Positions 23,428-36,205 of a stretch of 64,000 bases of DNA are shown here, piece after piece. Positions within the stretch are counted from its first letter, which is position 1. The number at the start of each line of letters is the position of its first letter. A model generated the notes under the pieces. That model had not been told where the DNA came from. It saw only the letters and a program-made list of their open reading frames with translations, and ran no database searches. This DNA comes from Corydoras sp. C115. Its lineage: Eukaryota; Chordata; Actinopteri; Siluriformes; Callichthyidae. Made by a program: the position numbers and the translations under genes. The DNA is taken from assembly GCA_019802505.1 (NCBI GenBank), contig JAFMOC010000226.1, positions 26,001-90,000 on the forward strand, in the 5' to 3' direction.

Positions 23428-23588
23428 GGGCGTGGTAGCTCAGTGGTGAGGGCGTTGGGCTATCAATCTGAACGTTGGGGGTTCAAATCCCAAGTCCACT
23501 GAAGATACCAATGTGGGTCCTTGAGCAAAACCCTTAACCCTCATTGCTCCAGGGATGTTATGATTAACCCTGTGCTCATCTGTAAGTC
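23428..23588 (+). mobile_element. family B SINE, copy B1, 5' part (interrupted)
   Basis: tRNA-like head GGTAGCTCAGTGGTGAGGGC with B box GGTTCAAATCCC, then the body to CTGTAAGTC, where copy A7 has inserted. The 3' remainder resumes at 23928. Confidence 0.88.
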
Positions 23589-23927
23589 CATCCATCCATT
23601 ATCTTCCGCTTTATCCTATATTAGGGTCGCGGGGGGGTTCCATGCCCATCCAGGGGAGAACGTTTCGGATACACCCTGGACAGGATGCCAATCTATCACT
23701 GGACACACACTCACTCACACAAACACACTCTATATGGGGCAATTTGGAGAACTCAGTTGACCATGATCCATGTTTTTGGACTGTGGGAGGAAAACAGAAA
23801 ACCCGGAGGAAACCCACGTGGACACGGGGAGAACATGGAAACTCCACCCAGATTGGGATTCGAACCGGGAATCCCTAGTGCTGAGAGGAGAACATGATAA
23901 CCACTAAACCCCAATGCCGCCCCACCT
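23589..23927 (-). mobile_element. family A SINE, copy A7, nested in family B
   Basis: Near full length on the minus strand. The 8 bases TGTAAGTC flank it (23581-23588 and 23928-23935), a duplicated part of the host SINE. Confidence 0.94.
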
Positions 23928-23984
23928 TGTAAGTCGCTTTGGATAAAAGCGTCTGCTGAATGACCAAATGTAAATGTAAATGTT
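23928..23984 (+). mobile_element. family B SINE, copy B1, 3' part
   Basis: Continues the host element with AAGTCGCTTTGGATAAAAGC and GTCTGCTGAATGACC, ending in TAAATG repeats. Confidence 0.88.
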
Positions 23985-24157
23985 TAAAGTGCTTTATAAA
24001 TAAAATTGAGTTGAGTTGAGCGAAAGAGAGAGTTAGAAACCGGGATGATCGGATCCAATCGATAATAATGTTTAAAGTTTTGAGAAACATGTGGAATTAA
24101 AAGGGCGTCACATAAAGGCGTGTTGTGTACGAGTGTGGAGTCACTCTGTAGAACCAT

Positions 24158-24197
<40 letters not shown>

Positions 24198-25177
24198 ATG
24201 CTGATATAATGTGTTTCTCACATGAGGACATTGGCGGACAGACGGGTGGACAGTGCTGTTCACAAGGTTTTTACTCTGGCTCATGAATAAGTGTTTTCTC
24301 AGACTGGCACCAGCGTCCAGGCTGCCAACACAAAGCTCCGCTCTACGTAATGTGGCATGAGTGTCTTCTTAAAGCGAGAGCTCAATGTGCGGCTCCCTCT
24401 CGCGGCTCCCGGGCCCCGATTCGGGGCACGCCAGCGGAAGCCTTCGCCTTCTTTCAATGCATTCCAGGCGTCCGACGCTCCTCCAGCCCTGAAGAAAGTG
24501 TTTCTACTTATCAACTCTGTAATCAGAGAAATGTGTGTGTGTGAGAGCACACCCTCCTGCCCCGGGGTAAGAGGGCTTTTTGGCAGTCAGGCGTGAGCCG
24601 GGGCCGCGGTGCACTCCACGGAGCCTCGTGTCACATGCTGATCGCGCTCCATTCTCCAAATGTTATTGTTTGGTTTCGGGCCGAATTCCGGAGCTCGTGC
24701 TTCTGTGCAGGCTCTAAATCTTCCATAATATTTGTTTGGTTTTACAAGGCCGAGGTTTCCCAGGTGAAAATAATAAAAACGCAAGTGGGATCGCGGCTCT
24801 CGGCCTTCGTGGGTTAAGTGGGTTGACAGATGTCACGTCCGAAACGTCGGTGAAAATTTAACTCTTGACTTATTAATATTATTTTATTATTATTCTGCAG
24901 TCGCTTCAGACGTACAGCCGCTTCGAGACGTCTACATATTACAGCTACAGTGATGGGGTCACCATCTTTACAGCTATAACAGTTTTAACACTAAGATTTG
25001 GGAATTTTTAAGTTGCATTTTCTTTTTGTTTGGTTCTTCTTAAGCAGCAAACACAACCAATCAGGACGTTACAGACATTCCAACAGACACTTGTATGATA
25101 GAAATGGTTGCTTGATTGTCCATCATTGGAATGGAATAAATAGAATTCAGTGATTAGGAGAACAGTCTAGTTTTTTT
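23985..25177. other. no gene recognised
   Basis: Apart from the CT run, unique-looking sequence with no coding similarity. Confidence 0.45.
24160..24194. repeat. (CT)n microsatellite
   Basis: A 35-base CT run. Confidence 0.95.
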
Positions 25178-25520
25178 CCATCCATCCATTATCTTCAGCT
25201 TTATCCTCTACTAGGGTCACGGTGTGGGGGGTGTTCCCCATGCCCATCCAGGGGAGAACGTTTCAGGTGCTGGGCAGATACACCCAGGACAGGGCGTCAA
25301 TCTATCGCTGGGCACACACTCACTCACACAGACACACTCTATATGGGGCAATTTGGAGAATTCAATTGACCTTGATCCATGTTTTTGGACTGTGGGAAGA
25401 AACCGGAGAACCTGGAGGAAACCCACATGGACACATGGAGAACATGGAAACTCCACCCAGATTGGGTTTCGATTCAGGAATCCGCAGAGAACATGCCAAC
25501 CACTAAGCCACCATGCCGCC
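25178..25520 (-). mobile_element. family A SINE, copy A8
   Basis: Near full length, minus strand. GTCTA followed by a T run occurs on both sides (25165-25177 and 25523-25535), a 13-base duplication with one mismatch. Confidence 0.93.
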
Positions 25521-27053
25521 GTGTCTAATTTTTTTTGTCTATATAATTAAAATAATACACTTGACATTTGAACCCTTTCTTGGTTTGACTGTTTCGCATT
25601 CTTGTGAATCGTAAGTCTTGAGTTGGTCTGATTCTTTAAAGCTGTATTGTTTAAAAGAACCAGCAGAACGTTGGCGACCTGAGGACCCACCGCTTAAGAG
25701 TTTCTCTGCAAGTTCTATAAAGAACTCTATAAAGAGAGAGACTCCAGAGGCTCCCAAGTGGCACTAAAGAAAAGTTCTGAATGGAATAATGCAGGTTTGG
25801 ACCTTGGTGATGCCACTGAGAGCTTTGCTTGGATACATGTGATCTCATACGTGTCTAAGGATGGGATAGGACTCATTATCCGAGCAGGCACCTTTGAACA
25901 TGTTGGTTTTCCCAATGATGCTTGTTAAAACATTTGGCAGTCAGACAGACATTCTTCGGAAAAATCATTTTCTAGTTCCGCTGTTCCAGAGTAACCGGGC
26001 TGGTGGCTCCGTCCTCGAAAGAAGACGTGTTTCACATTTTTTACGCAAGTTCTTACAGTTACCTGGATTCAAGACCCCAAAAGAACTAGGAACCACATCC
26101 CCGTCAGGGATTCTCTCATTGTTTTCAGTAGGCGTGTCATGTTTAATGGTGTTTAATGGAGTCTTTGCTTGCCCCAACCTCGTACAGCGTGTTCAGCACC
26201 TGCAAACATCATCTGCAACCAACAAACCAGAGCTGAGTTTGGAAAACCGCAGTTTGAGACTCAAAACCCAAACTCAAACTCATTGGCCCTGCGTTGCGCC
26301 CCCGAGACGAGTGCCTTAAAATCTCGTACCGTCATTAAAATAATTATTTAAAAACAAGAAAAAATAAAGAAATGTCTGTTCGCCGATGAACCTTGAGGTT
26401 GCCCACAGGAATCCTCTTAGTCTTCGAGACGTACAATGAAACATTCATGGCAGGAACAAAAGGCATTGTCTTTAACGGTTCCTGCAGTGGAACGTTTCCA
26501 TCCAGGCCGTTCAGCTCATGGTTTGCTTTCTTTGCCGTGTTTTTTGATAAGACTAACTCCAAACACCGGTTTCAGACCGTGTGCAGTCGGTATTTCCATC
26601 TGGTCAAACCCTCAAAGATTATAAAAATGAAAAGTGTTTGTAGTGATTTGGTTCTCGCGGTTCCTCAGTTGCACGTTCCAGCTTCCTTCACACGAGCCAA
26701 CACCTGAACGTCCAGAACCCGGAGCTCCCAGAGTCAAATATCTGCACACTGTAAAATAAAGAGGTGTAATTTCCTGCAGACTAATGAGCTCTGAATTGGC
26801 GGGGTCTGTTCCGCAGGCCGCCGGGAGGTAGAACCGAGGACCCGAAACACACACTAACAGGATGTGTGTGTTAGAACGAGCACGGAACCAGCAGGCTTCC
26901 AGAATCGCCGCCATTGACGGTGATGAATGTTATGTGCTGCAGCTCATGTGGATTGTATTCCTACTGTGCATTACAGAACACGGGGGGGCGGAACGGGAGA
27001 ACGGGAGAACGAGCTGGACATTCCCACTGAGCCTTAAACGCTGGTGCGAACGT
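25521..27053. other. no gene recognised
   Basis: 1.5 kb of unique-looking DNA without recognisable genes or repeats. Confidence 0.45.
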
Positions 27054-27062
27054 TTTATTAGG

Positions 27063-27403
27063 TTTATTCATTCATTCATTCATTATCTTCCACTTTTATC
27101 CTATATTAGGGTCGCGGGGGGGGGGTTCCCCATGCCCATCCAGGGGAGAACGTTTTTGGCGCTGGGCAGATACACCCAGGACAGGGCGCCAATCCATCGC
27201 TGGGCACTCACTCACTCACACAGACACACGCAATTTGGAGAACTCAATTGACTTGGTCCATGTTTTTGGACTGTGGGAGGAAACCGGAGAACCTGGAGGA
27301 AACCTACACGGACACAGGGAGAACATGGAAGCTCCACCCAGATGGGGATTCGAACAGGGAATCCCTAGCTCTGAGAGGCGAACGTGCTAAACACTAAGCC
27401 ACC
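27063..27403 (-). mobile_element. family A SINE, copy A9
   Basis: Near full length, minus strand, missing the last head bases. Flanked by a perfect 9-base duplication TTTATTAGG (27054-27062 and 27404-27412). Confidence 0.94.
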
Positions 27404-27412
27404 TTTATTAGG

Positions 27413-28380
27413 CCTTTATTTGGTTTAGATTTGGACTAAACGTTGGACAAACATTCACGAGGGAGAACCACGGGGTTAGAACCAGCGAGCGTTAACGCCG
27501 AGCACCGAACAGAACTTATTTTATGAGTGTGTCCACATTCCGCCGACGGTTTGAGAACTTGAAAACACGTTCCGTTCTTCAGTTTCTTGGGAACCTCCTC
27601 CACCCAAACCACACTTTATACCCTTTGGAGATTTGCTGGCCAGCTGACGAGACGACGGTAAAGCTGCAGCAGCCATCTGCTGGAAGATTGGGATTTGAAG
27701 AATGTGCTGAAAGGCCAGCCAGCTGTAAGTGTCTATAACTCAGCACGGACTCCACGAGCTCGGAGAACGCCGAGGAGCATCCATTTGTTTCACTTTCCCC
27801 TCTTAAAGTATCCGGGATAAGCCATCGCCCCGAGCGGGGCTGAGGGATTATTGGCTTTTGGGTTTGTCCAAACATTTTTGAATAAGCCCGCTGACCTCAC
27901 ACCGGCCTTTAACCCGACACATCTGAAGAAACGGCTTATAAATGTAAATAAATATATAAATATATAGTCCGTAGTAAAAGGCGGGGCGTGAATGGAAGCA
28001 CATTTGGCAAAACTGCGTCCAAAAGTATATATATATATATATATTATATATATACGTCCACGCTTCAGATTTACGTCTCGCATTAAAAAGCGGCGGACAA
28101 ATAAAGTAAGAATGTTAGAAAGAGCCACGCACCCCCCCCGATCCCCCCCCCCCCCCGCTGACTGCACATGTTAAATTAGAAACACAGCAGGACGCATTAG
28201 TGTTTACACCGCAGAACATTTGATGCCCAAATGCGTCCCAGACGTCCTCACTGAGAGCTTAATGTGTTAGGACTTCACTCCGGTTCAGCTGATCGTCCCA
28301 GATGCATCATGGGTAGAGGCCTGTCCCAGCCGAATACAATGCTGGATTAAATAAAACAAACTATAAATATAAATGGGGGG
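27413..28380. other. no gene recognised
   Basis: Contains a TA run at 28026-28054 and a C run at 28131-28156; the rest is unique-looking. Confidence 0.45.
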
Positions 28381-28712
28381 GGCGGCACGGAGGCTTAGTG
28401 GTTAGCATGTTCTCCTCTCAGCGCTATTCGAATCCCAATCTGTGTGGCGTGTCCATGTCCTCCCCGTGTCGGCGTGGGTTTCCTCTGGGTTCTCCGGTTT
28501 ACTCCCACAGTCAAAAAAACATGGATCAAGGTCAATGGAGTTCTCCAAATTGCCCCATATAGAGTGTGTGTGTGTGAGTGAGTGTTTGCCCAGAGATAGA
28601 TTGGCGTCCTGTCCTGGGTGTATCTGCCCAGCGCCGAAACATGGGATGGGCATGGGGAACCCCCCCCCCCCCTAAACCTAGTAGAGAATAAAGCGGAAGA
28701 TAAAGCAGGATA
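28381..28712 (+). mobile_element. family A SINE, copy A10
   Basis: Plus strand, full head and tail, with a short deletion around the B box (AGCGCTATTCGAATCCC) that spoils the promoter box. Confidence 0.92.
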
Positions 28713-28750
28713 ATATTACAAATATATTAAAGAACATCTACCACGATTGA

Positions 28751-29070
28751 GGGTCGAGGGGGGGGGGTTCCCCATGCCCATCCAGGGGAGAACGTTTCGG
28801 GCGCTGGGCAGACACTCAGGATACCCAGGATAGGGCGCCAATCAATCGCTGGGCACACACTCACTCACACAGAGACACACTATATGGGGCAATTTGGAGA
28901 ACTCATTGACTTGATCCATGTTTTTGGACTGTGGGAGGAAACCGGAGAACCCAGAGGAAACCCACGTGGACACGGGGAGAACATGGAAACTCCACCCAGA
29001 TGGGGATTCGAACCGGGAATCCCTAGTGCTGAGAGGTGAACGTGCTAAACCACTAAGCCACCGTGCCGCC
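28751..29070 (-). mobile_element. family A SINE, copy A11
   Basis: Minus strand, starting inside the 3' end (GGTCGAGGGGGGGG) without the GAATG tail and running to an intact head. It lies 38 bases from copy A10 in tail-to-tail orientation. Confidence 0.92.
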
Positions 29071-29667
29071 GCGCTGTTCCTTTAATTATCCCATTTAATT
29101 TAATTATCCTAATTAGCCTGATTTGATCCACCTGAGGTGCTGAGACTGAAACAGCTGAATTCAAGGGTTACGGGGTGTAAGTGTTTACCTCTGTAAGTGT
29201 TTACCTCTGTAAGTGTTTACACAGCTCATCAGTCTCCTTTCACTTCAGTCAGCATCGGTCTTTTAACGGTTTTTGTGTTAAGTCCCTGTGATGTGAACCT
29301 GAGGTTCTGATGAACACCCTGCTTCAGGTGGTCGCTGTGTTCAGGTGGAATGAGCGTTTACTGCCGCAGCTATAGAGACGTCTCACTCTCTAAAGAGTGA
29401 GCAGCTTTAAATGAGCCGTCACCCCCGTGGGCACTTTCGCTTAAAAGGCGAGAGGGGGGGGGGTACAGGCTTTTTAGATCCAGTGGAAGTTTATTGTTAT
29501 GTCTGCGTTTGGAGGTTCCGAGGTGTAACCTTACATGCCGAGCAGCAGCACCTCCGCTTGCTCCTCACGGGTTCTCACTCCGGCCCTCACGCCTTCATCT
29601 TATTGATTATTGAACTGATCATTTATTCATCCGTTAATCTGATCGCCGTAATTAAAAATAATAGGAT
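29071..29667. other. no gene recognised
   Basis: Contains a short triplication of TCTGTAAGTGTTTACC near 29175-29222; otherwise unique-looking. Confidence 0.45.
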
Positions 29668-29680
29668 AAAAATAATCGGG

Positions 29681-30034
29681 AGGGCGGCACGGTGGCTTAG
29701 TGGTTTAGCACGTTCTCCTCTAAAGCTCTAGGGATTCTGGGTTCAAATCCCCATCTGGGTGGAGTTTCCATGTTCTCCCCATGTCCGTGTGGGTTTCCTC
29801 CGGGTTCTCCGGTTTCCTCCCACAGTCCAAAAACATGGATCAAGTCAATTAAATTCTCCAAATTGCCCCATATAGAGTGTGTGTGTGAGTGAGTGTGTGC
29901 CCGGCGATGGATTGGCGCCCTGTCTTGGGTGTATCTGCCCAGCGCCCGAGACGTTCTCCCCTGGATGGGCATGGGGAACCCCCCCCCCCGCGACCCTAAT
30001 AGAGGATAAAGCGGGAGATAATGAATGAATGAAA
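29681..30034 (+). mobile_element. family A SINE, copy A12
   Basis: Full-length plus-strand copy with intact A and B boxes and a GAATGAATGA tail. Perfect 13-base target duplication AAAAATAATCGGG (29668-29680 and 30035-30047). Confidence 0.96.
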
Positions 30035-30047
30035 AAAAATAATCGGG

Positions 30048-30933
30048 GTGTGTAGGCGACACTGCTCAGGTGACCGTTCCATCGCAGGGCAGACATCCAG
30101 ATGTTTACACCTCGATTAAAGTACCAGCATGTGGCACACAAGTGGAGAACATGCAAATCCACAGACAAAGGAGCTCCTCCGTCCACCCAGAACCCAGGAA
30201 CTGAACCCAAAAGTCTTTAGTTTGAGTCTGGAGCTCTGAGTCTCTGCTTGCTTTTCTCATCCGATCTCTCTATTTTATTATATTTCCGTTTTCATTTAAC
30301 GGCTGTCATCTTCTAACCGGTTTAGAATCAGAAAATAAAATAAAAAGAAAATCAGAACGGGTTCTCGGTTAAAGCTCTGAGAAATCTCCCGCCGTCTGCA
30401 GAAGGCCCTCCGCCGAGCAGAACGTCCACGTCACGCCCTCTGTTTGGACGTGAGGTGGTCCAGCGTAAATAAAGCGAGGCCGTGATGGATTTCAGAAGCC
30501 CACCGTCTCGCGCAGAACACAGAGCGCTACTATTTTGAAATCTTTGAAACCTTCTGGTGTGTAACATAATCTAAAAAACTCCATTTTCTCGGCGCTCGTG
30601 CCAAACTGTGGCTGAAGGAACCGAAAGAGACATAAACATATCGTACCTTTGAAAGTGAAATTAGGCAGGGAGCTTTTTGGCTGCAGTTCTTTTTGGTAAC
30701 ATTAACATAAAAGTACCTTAGTTCTCAAAATTGATGGACGAGGCGACGACACGCACCAATTTTATCATTTTATTTTTAATAACGGCCTCGAAATCAAGAA
30801 CCTCATTAAAGTGTAGAACGCCCGTCGCCGGGGCGCCGCCCTCTGGGTTGTTTATATATATTTAATGCTTGTAAAGATACAAAACGTCACCGTGAGGTTC
30901 CTTCACTGACCCTAAGAGGTACAATACACGGAC
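30048..30933. other. no gene; an old repeat relic at 30055-30200
   Basis: The relic keeps CCATCGCAGGGCAGAC, GTGGAGAACATGCAAATCC and CCAGGAACTGAACCC in the order of an ancient family A relative. The rest shows nothing recognisable. Confidence 0.45.
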
Positions 30934-31190
30934 AAAATGATTAGGACGGTTCTTCTAATTGAACTCAGGTGTTTTATTTTTAGTTTTGCTGTCGGGGTTT
31001 ATAACATCAATCATAGTCGAGCCTTTTGGAGAGTCACATGGTGTTTTGGTGAGTTTGATGTGGAAGAATGTTGACTGACCCACGGAGCCCTGACCTCAAC
31101 CCCGTCCAACACCTTTGGGATGAATTAGAACCGAGATTGTGAGCCAGCTGCCTTGCCCAGCGTCAGCGTTTTTAACCACGCAGATTCTCT
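30934..31190 (+). pseudogene. Tc1-like element, internally deleted
   Basis: Starts with sequence like a Tc1 subterminal region (ACAAAATGATTAGGACGG) and jumps to GTTGACTGACCCACGGAGCC and CTGACCTCAACCCCGTCC, reading DLNPVQHLWDELEPRL in the plus frame, the canonical DPNPIEHLWDE-type C-terminal block. Most of the transposase is missing. Confidence 0.75.
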
Positions 31191-32411
31191 TGTGGATAAG
31201 TGGGCAATAACTCAAACAGAGACACACTCCCAAATCCGCCCTCTACACCCGGACGGGTGGACGCTCCTTTTGCTGCAGGGGGAGGTCAGGATGGGCGGGG
31301 TGATGTGAGGTCGGGTGGGGTGGGGGTAGTCATAAAAAAAAGCCTTTGTAGGTGTAACCGTGTAAGTGTCCCCATGAGTTTACATAATGTCTGGTCAAAA
31401 TATTAAAAAGGAATAAAATAAATAAAGTAACTTTTTTAATTTTTTTAAATTAAAAAAATTTTATAAATAAAAACAAAAAATAACTGAAGTTAAATAATTA
31501 AATTTGATGTAATTAACGTTTCAGATGTCTGATATATTGTTCAAGCGGTTTAAACACGAACAATAGCGCGCAGAGCCGGCCGCCTCTTTTAGACCGACCG
31601 GGCGGCAGGGTAAGCCGAATGTTTTTGGTAGCAATAATCAACAAATGAAGGTGTATACACTGTGTTGAGTGTCTGATCAGCGTGACGTCCATCGTCTTCA
31701 GTCCTGCTGGTTCAGTCCTGATTACGCTGACCCGCACCATGTGACCGTCAGGACGGCAGATTGAAGGGAGTAATTTATTCATAGCTTTGTGGGTTTTCAC
31801 TTTATTTTTCCATGTATTTTTTATTGCAGGAGAGAAAGTGACTCACCGTGTGTTCATTAATACTGCATTCTGCGCTCAGCACGTCCTCTGCGCTTAAAAC
31901 TTTATTGGGGAAATGTGTTGCTGTCATTGAGGCTGCGCAAACTCCATCTTCCTTTTCCTCTGCAATTACATTTAGTATTTTATTGAATGGTTTCTGTTGT
32001 ACCGGAGAGCAACTGTGACGTCATTTAAGGTTCTTCTGGGGAACGGAGCTGAGGCGGGTCGGGTGGAGCTGTGTCCGTGGATGCGTTTGCTTTTCTTGGC
32101 GTGATTGTAAGGATGTGGTGGAGATCGTTGTCCGGCGCAGGGAAGGTCCTCCACCTTATCGCGGTTAAGTCTGCACCTTTTCCCTTTTGAGGATGGCTCC
32201 AGGCTTCGGGTTCAACAGCTGGCGTTTATCAAAGCGGGAATTAATGTTTTGAGAATCCGGCGCATCTGCCGCTATCGCAAGAGTGAAACTCAATATCCAT
32301 GAAGAATCTGATGCTTCGTCTCCTGTGACGGCAGTGACAACATGTTCCAAACCTGTCCTCACAATGGAATCCATGAAGTTCTTAAGGACTGTATACTACT
32401 ACTAATAATAA
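31191..32411. other. no gene recognised
   Basis: Contains an A/T-rich palindromic patch near 31430-31470 and otherwise unique-looking sequence. Confidence 0.45.
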
Positions 32412-32422
32412 TAATAACATTA

Positions 32423-32559
32423 TCCATCCATCCATTATCTTCCCCTTTATCCTCTATTAGGGTCGCGGGGGGGGTTCCCCATGCCCATCCAGGGGAGAAC
32501 GTTTCGGGCGCTGGGCAGATAGACCCAGGACAGGACGCCAATCTATCACTGGACACACA

Positions 32560-32596
<37 letters not shown>

Positions 32597-32782
32597 TATG
32601 GGGCAATTTGGAGAACTCAATTGACCTTGATCCATGTTTTTTGGACTGTGGGAGGAAACCGGAGAACCCGGATGAAACCCATGCAGACACGGGGAGGACA
32701 TGCAAACTCCACCCAGATTGGGATTCGAACCCGGAATCCCTAGCACAGAGAGGAGAACCACTAAACCACCGTGTCGCCCTCT
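32423..32782 (-). mobile_element. family A SINE, copy A13
   Basis: Full length on the minus strand; the internal GAGTGTGTG region has expanded to about 38 bases of CA. Perfect 11-base duplication TAATAACATTA (32412-32422 and 32783-32793). Confidence 0.95.
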
Positions 32783-32934
32783 TAATAACATTAATAATAT
32801 TAAAAATGAAGCCATTATACACTGATATATAATGACACACATTACGCCTACAGGAGCTTTAATGACATCACATCTCATCCCATGCCTGTGGAACGTCTGT
32901 GGAACGTTTTACCCATCCATTAGTATTCATGAGG

Positions 32935-33100
32935 TCAGACACTGATGTTGGACAAAAGGTTCTAGATCATAGTTTATGAAACCATTGGATGTTGGATGGG
33001 ACTGGGGATCCTGCACTGGGGCCCAGTCATCCTGTAACACATTAGGACCTTCCCTAAACTCTTCCCACAATGTTGTAAGCATGTAATTTTGTACTAGGAG
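32935..33100 (-). pseudogene. Tc1-like remnant
   Basis: The minus frame reads MLTTLWEEFREGPNVLQDDW and APVQ, matching the Tc1 segment LPTLW...FGEGP...DNAPVH, then jumps to CCAACATCAGTGTCTGACC. Deleted and dead. Confidence 0.65.
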
Positions 33101-33119
33101 GCGTGTCCCGGTACGTTCC

Positions 33120-34548
33120 TCCATATACATATATCTATCTCACCAAATAGTGAGAACCCAAACCCCCACTGTAGGTGAAAGTGGGTCAGCGTGGAGTTCT
33201 GAGGCCACTTTTATTAAAGCCTGTAAATTCTCACAATGTTCTCACCGCACTGTTCTCTGAGACTACAGAACGAGCTCTGGGTGGGCATCAGCTCAATGCC
33301 CGACCACAGCAGCCTCATTTATGAGTTTATATTCCATAAAAAGTTCAAGTGGGCTAGAAGCTCTCCATCGGTCCGGCGACACGCCCGGCGGCGGGATGGA
33401 GGGACTGGCAATATCGGGGAGGATTAAGGACATGGTTCTGCGTGAGCGTCCCGTTGGGCTCTGGCGTGTGTATGCGGTTCTGAGTGGGTTGGATGGGAGG
33501 GGACTGGGGCGGTGTGTAATCTGGCTGTGTAAGTGCTGAGTGCTTTCCTGTCGCCCTCCATGGTCTCCAGCTCGGGTCACCACCCATACACTATTGAAGC
33601 TTTGGGTGTGAGGGGCTGGCAGCGAGGCGTCCGAGGGGTTTTGCATGTCAGGTAGCGTTTGTTCACTTAGGCAGCGAGCATTTTTCCTTCAGCTGGCATG
33701 CAAAGGCGATTAAAAATGAATCGATGGCGGGACCGGGACCGGGACGAGGCCTCTCCTCCAAAACTACACCCCGAATTCCATCCCGCCACACGAGGCTGAG
33801 AGAGCTGTGTATTCATGAGTAGCTACACCCAGTGGGAATACTATATTTCATTAGCAGACTTTTATGCGTCTGGTGGGGATTAAAAGTTTGTTGGTTTGGA
33901 AGGCGATATTAAATTTTACTGGCCCTGTAAAAGTGAAGTAAGATGTCACGAGGAGCGACGTCCAGTGACCCCCGCACGCCGCTGAAAACAATCCTCAGCG
34001 ACTAAATCTGCGTTTAACACCGACGTCCCTGACGTTACTGTAATGCAGGGATGCATACGGACAGGACGGCCCTGAGACACATGTACGAAACCGCAGGATC
34101 ACCTTTAATCTGACCAAACAACAGGTACAGAGAATAAGCAGCGAGGCCAGGCCCGGTTCCATGAATGGGTCCATTCACGTCCGATCTATCAAACCTGACA
34201 GGAGCTTTTAGTACAGCCAAGGAATCAGAGCGGGATATTGTGCGGGGATAATGAGCATTTCGGAGGCCTTGGCCCGTCCCGTTGTACTCGGTGCTGAATG
34301 TATGGACTCTCAGCAGCGGGCATTTCCATATATAAGAAGGTGTTTGGCTGGGATTAGTGCTGCTGCGCTCTAAACTCAATTAAATGACTGTTTACCCAGA
34401 TTAGACGCCATTAACAGGCCGACAGACAAAAGCCGGCTGAATTATTGACGCCGTCGCTCTGGGAAACTACATGGTTCTTAAAACGCAGGGAGGTTACAGT
34501 GAGGCGGATGCAACTGACTCGACAGATATAACCAAAAATATGTGGTTT
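33120..34548. other. no gene recognised
   Basis: 1.4 kb without SINEs. 33780-34450 has balanced composition and could include conserved noncoding DNA, but nothing decisive is visible. Confidence 0.35.
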
Positions 34549-34560
34549 GGTTTATTTGGG

Positions 34561-34805
34561 GGGCAGCACGGTGGCTTGGTGTTCTCCTCCGGGTTCTCCG
34601 GTTTCCTCCCACAGTCCATAAACATGGATCAAGGTGAATTCTATAAATTGCCCCATATAGAGTGTGTTTGTGTGTTGTTTTTGTGAGTGAATGTGTGCCC
34701 AACGATAGTTTGGCGTCCTGTCCTGGGTGTATCTGCCCAGCGCTCGAGACGTTCTCCCCTGGATGGGCATGGGGAACCTCCCCCCGCGACCCTAGTCTAG
34801 TCCTA
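34561..34805 (+). mobile_element. family A SINE, copy A14
   Basis: Plus strand, with the A box followed directly by TTCTCCTCCGGGTTCTCC: about 90 bases including the B box are deleted. Perfect 12-base duplication GGTTTATTTGGG (34549-34560 and 34806-34817). Confidence 0.94.
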
Positions 34806-34817
34806 GGTTTATTTGGG

Positions 34818-35860
34818 AGTTTATAGGGCGCAGCATCATTTATCAATCAGCATGTCTGCCAATCGAAAATCGGAATACCAACAGTAGAGTAAACCCACTC
34901 CAGCACGGGGAGGACATGCAGGCTTTACACAGATAGAACCTTTAATTTTACAGGAATCAGACTCGAGATGGTCTTCTGTGTGGTGGAGGTGCTAACCACT
35001 GCACCGCCGCACCGCCCGCCAAAAGGCCTCGTAGACTGGTGCTTCATCTTTCTTCATGGAGTTCCTCCACGTTCCTGTTTTTATGTTTGGTTGTAAGACC
35101 TGCCTTTCGTTCACTGCTTTACTTTGAGTTCTGCAGCCGACCTTAGAACAATAAGCTCTAAGATTAAGAACAGAATCAGTTATCGGAAACTAAAAATGTG
35201 TCCATTTGGGACTTCTTGAACCGTTTGATTTTTTGGACCGCACCATGTGGACGTACTTCGCATTGCATTAAACTTTTATAATTCACTATCAAACTCTTAG
35301 ATTTGTCTGTAAAGAAATAGTAGCTGCATATAAACACGACATAGACCGAGGTAACGGGACGCACCTGCAAATATTTTAAATGATAAGTTGTCCTCGGTCC
35401 TGTTAAGACAGGTGTACGGAACCCAGAACATCTGCAGGATGGGAACGAGGTCAGGTGCCTTTCGGTGTTTCCGATGTCGTGTCTTCTCGGTGCCAGTTCT
35501 GCAGTTTAATTGGTTCATGCGGTCTCTTTAAACCTGCGCTGGACTTTGAGCTGACCGATAACAGATGTTGAAATGAAGCGGGTTTTGCCGTTTGATAAAA
35601 GCAGATAGAACTGTTTCATCTGAAACGGCTGCAGGCCCTTTCACTACGATTTATAAAAACAGAAGCCAAACATCTGATTTGATTTTGGATCTGGATGCAG
35701 CCGAGAAAAACACGGCGACATGAGGGTGCTTTTTTGTTTTTTTTTGGTCTTCTCTGAAGCTTGTTGTTATCATTATTATTGTTAAACCAGTGTTTTTCCA
35801 CTTCTTCTTCTTCTTCTTCTTCCACGTCGTTCCACAAAAAGGCTTTCTATAAGATTTTGG
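34818..35860. other. no gene; old repeat relic at 34890-35015
   Basis: The relic (CACGGGGAGGACATGCAGGC ... GCTAACCACTGCACCGCCGC) is a diverged minus-strand relative of family A. The rest is unique-looking, with a TTC triplet run at 35801-35821. Confidence 0.5.
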
Positions 35861-36068
35861 GGCGGGTCTGTGGAAACATCTTTGAGGTCGCACCCTGATT
35901 GAGGATGAGAGGTCCGCAATCTCCATTCTGGTTCATGCCAGATGAGTTCGGCGAGGTTGAGGTCAGACCCCACTGTGTTTTTAAGGCACATGCTTTGTGA
36001 TGAGTGGTTACAGTCATGCTGGAGAACAGGGACAGGCCTTCCCCAAACTGTTTCTACAAAGTTGTAAG
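35820..36068 (-). pseudogene. Tc1-like remnant
   Basis: The minus frame reads FVETVWGRPVPVLQHDC, then SDLNLAELIWHEPEWRLR, aligning with the Tc1 linker, DNAPVH block and DLNPIEHLWDELERR block. A tail resembling LIESLFVERR follows. Stops and substitutions show it is dead. Confidence 0.7.
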
Positions 36069-36074
36069 CATGCA

Positions 36075-36205
36075 CGGTAGCTCAGTGGTTAGGGCTTTCA
36101 ATCTGAAGGTTGCTGGTTCAAATCCCAGGTCCACTGAAGTTACCAATGTGGGTCCATGAGCAAGACCCTCAACCCTCATTGCTCCAGGGATGTTGTGCAT
36201 GCAAT
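36075..36205 (+). mobile_element. family B SINE, copy B3
   Basis: tRNA-like head CGGTAGCTCAGTGGTTAGGG with B box GGTTCAAATCCC and the body through CCCTCATTGCTCCAGGGATG. GCATGCA occurs on both sides (36068-36074, 36197-36203), possibly a target duplication, although the usual 3' end is missing. Confidence 0.8.

Noticed and set aside
23433..23505. tRNA gene
   Set aside because: The A and B boxes look tRNA-like, but the sequence continues into a SINE body and the cloverleaf is poor; it is the head of family B. The same applies to family A heads.
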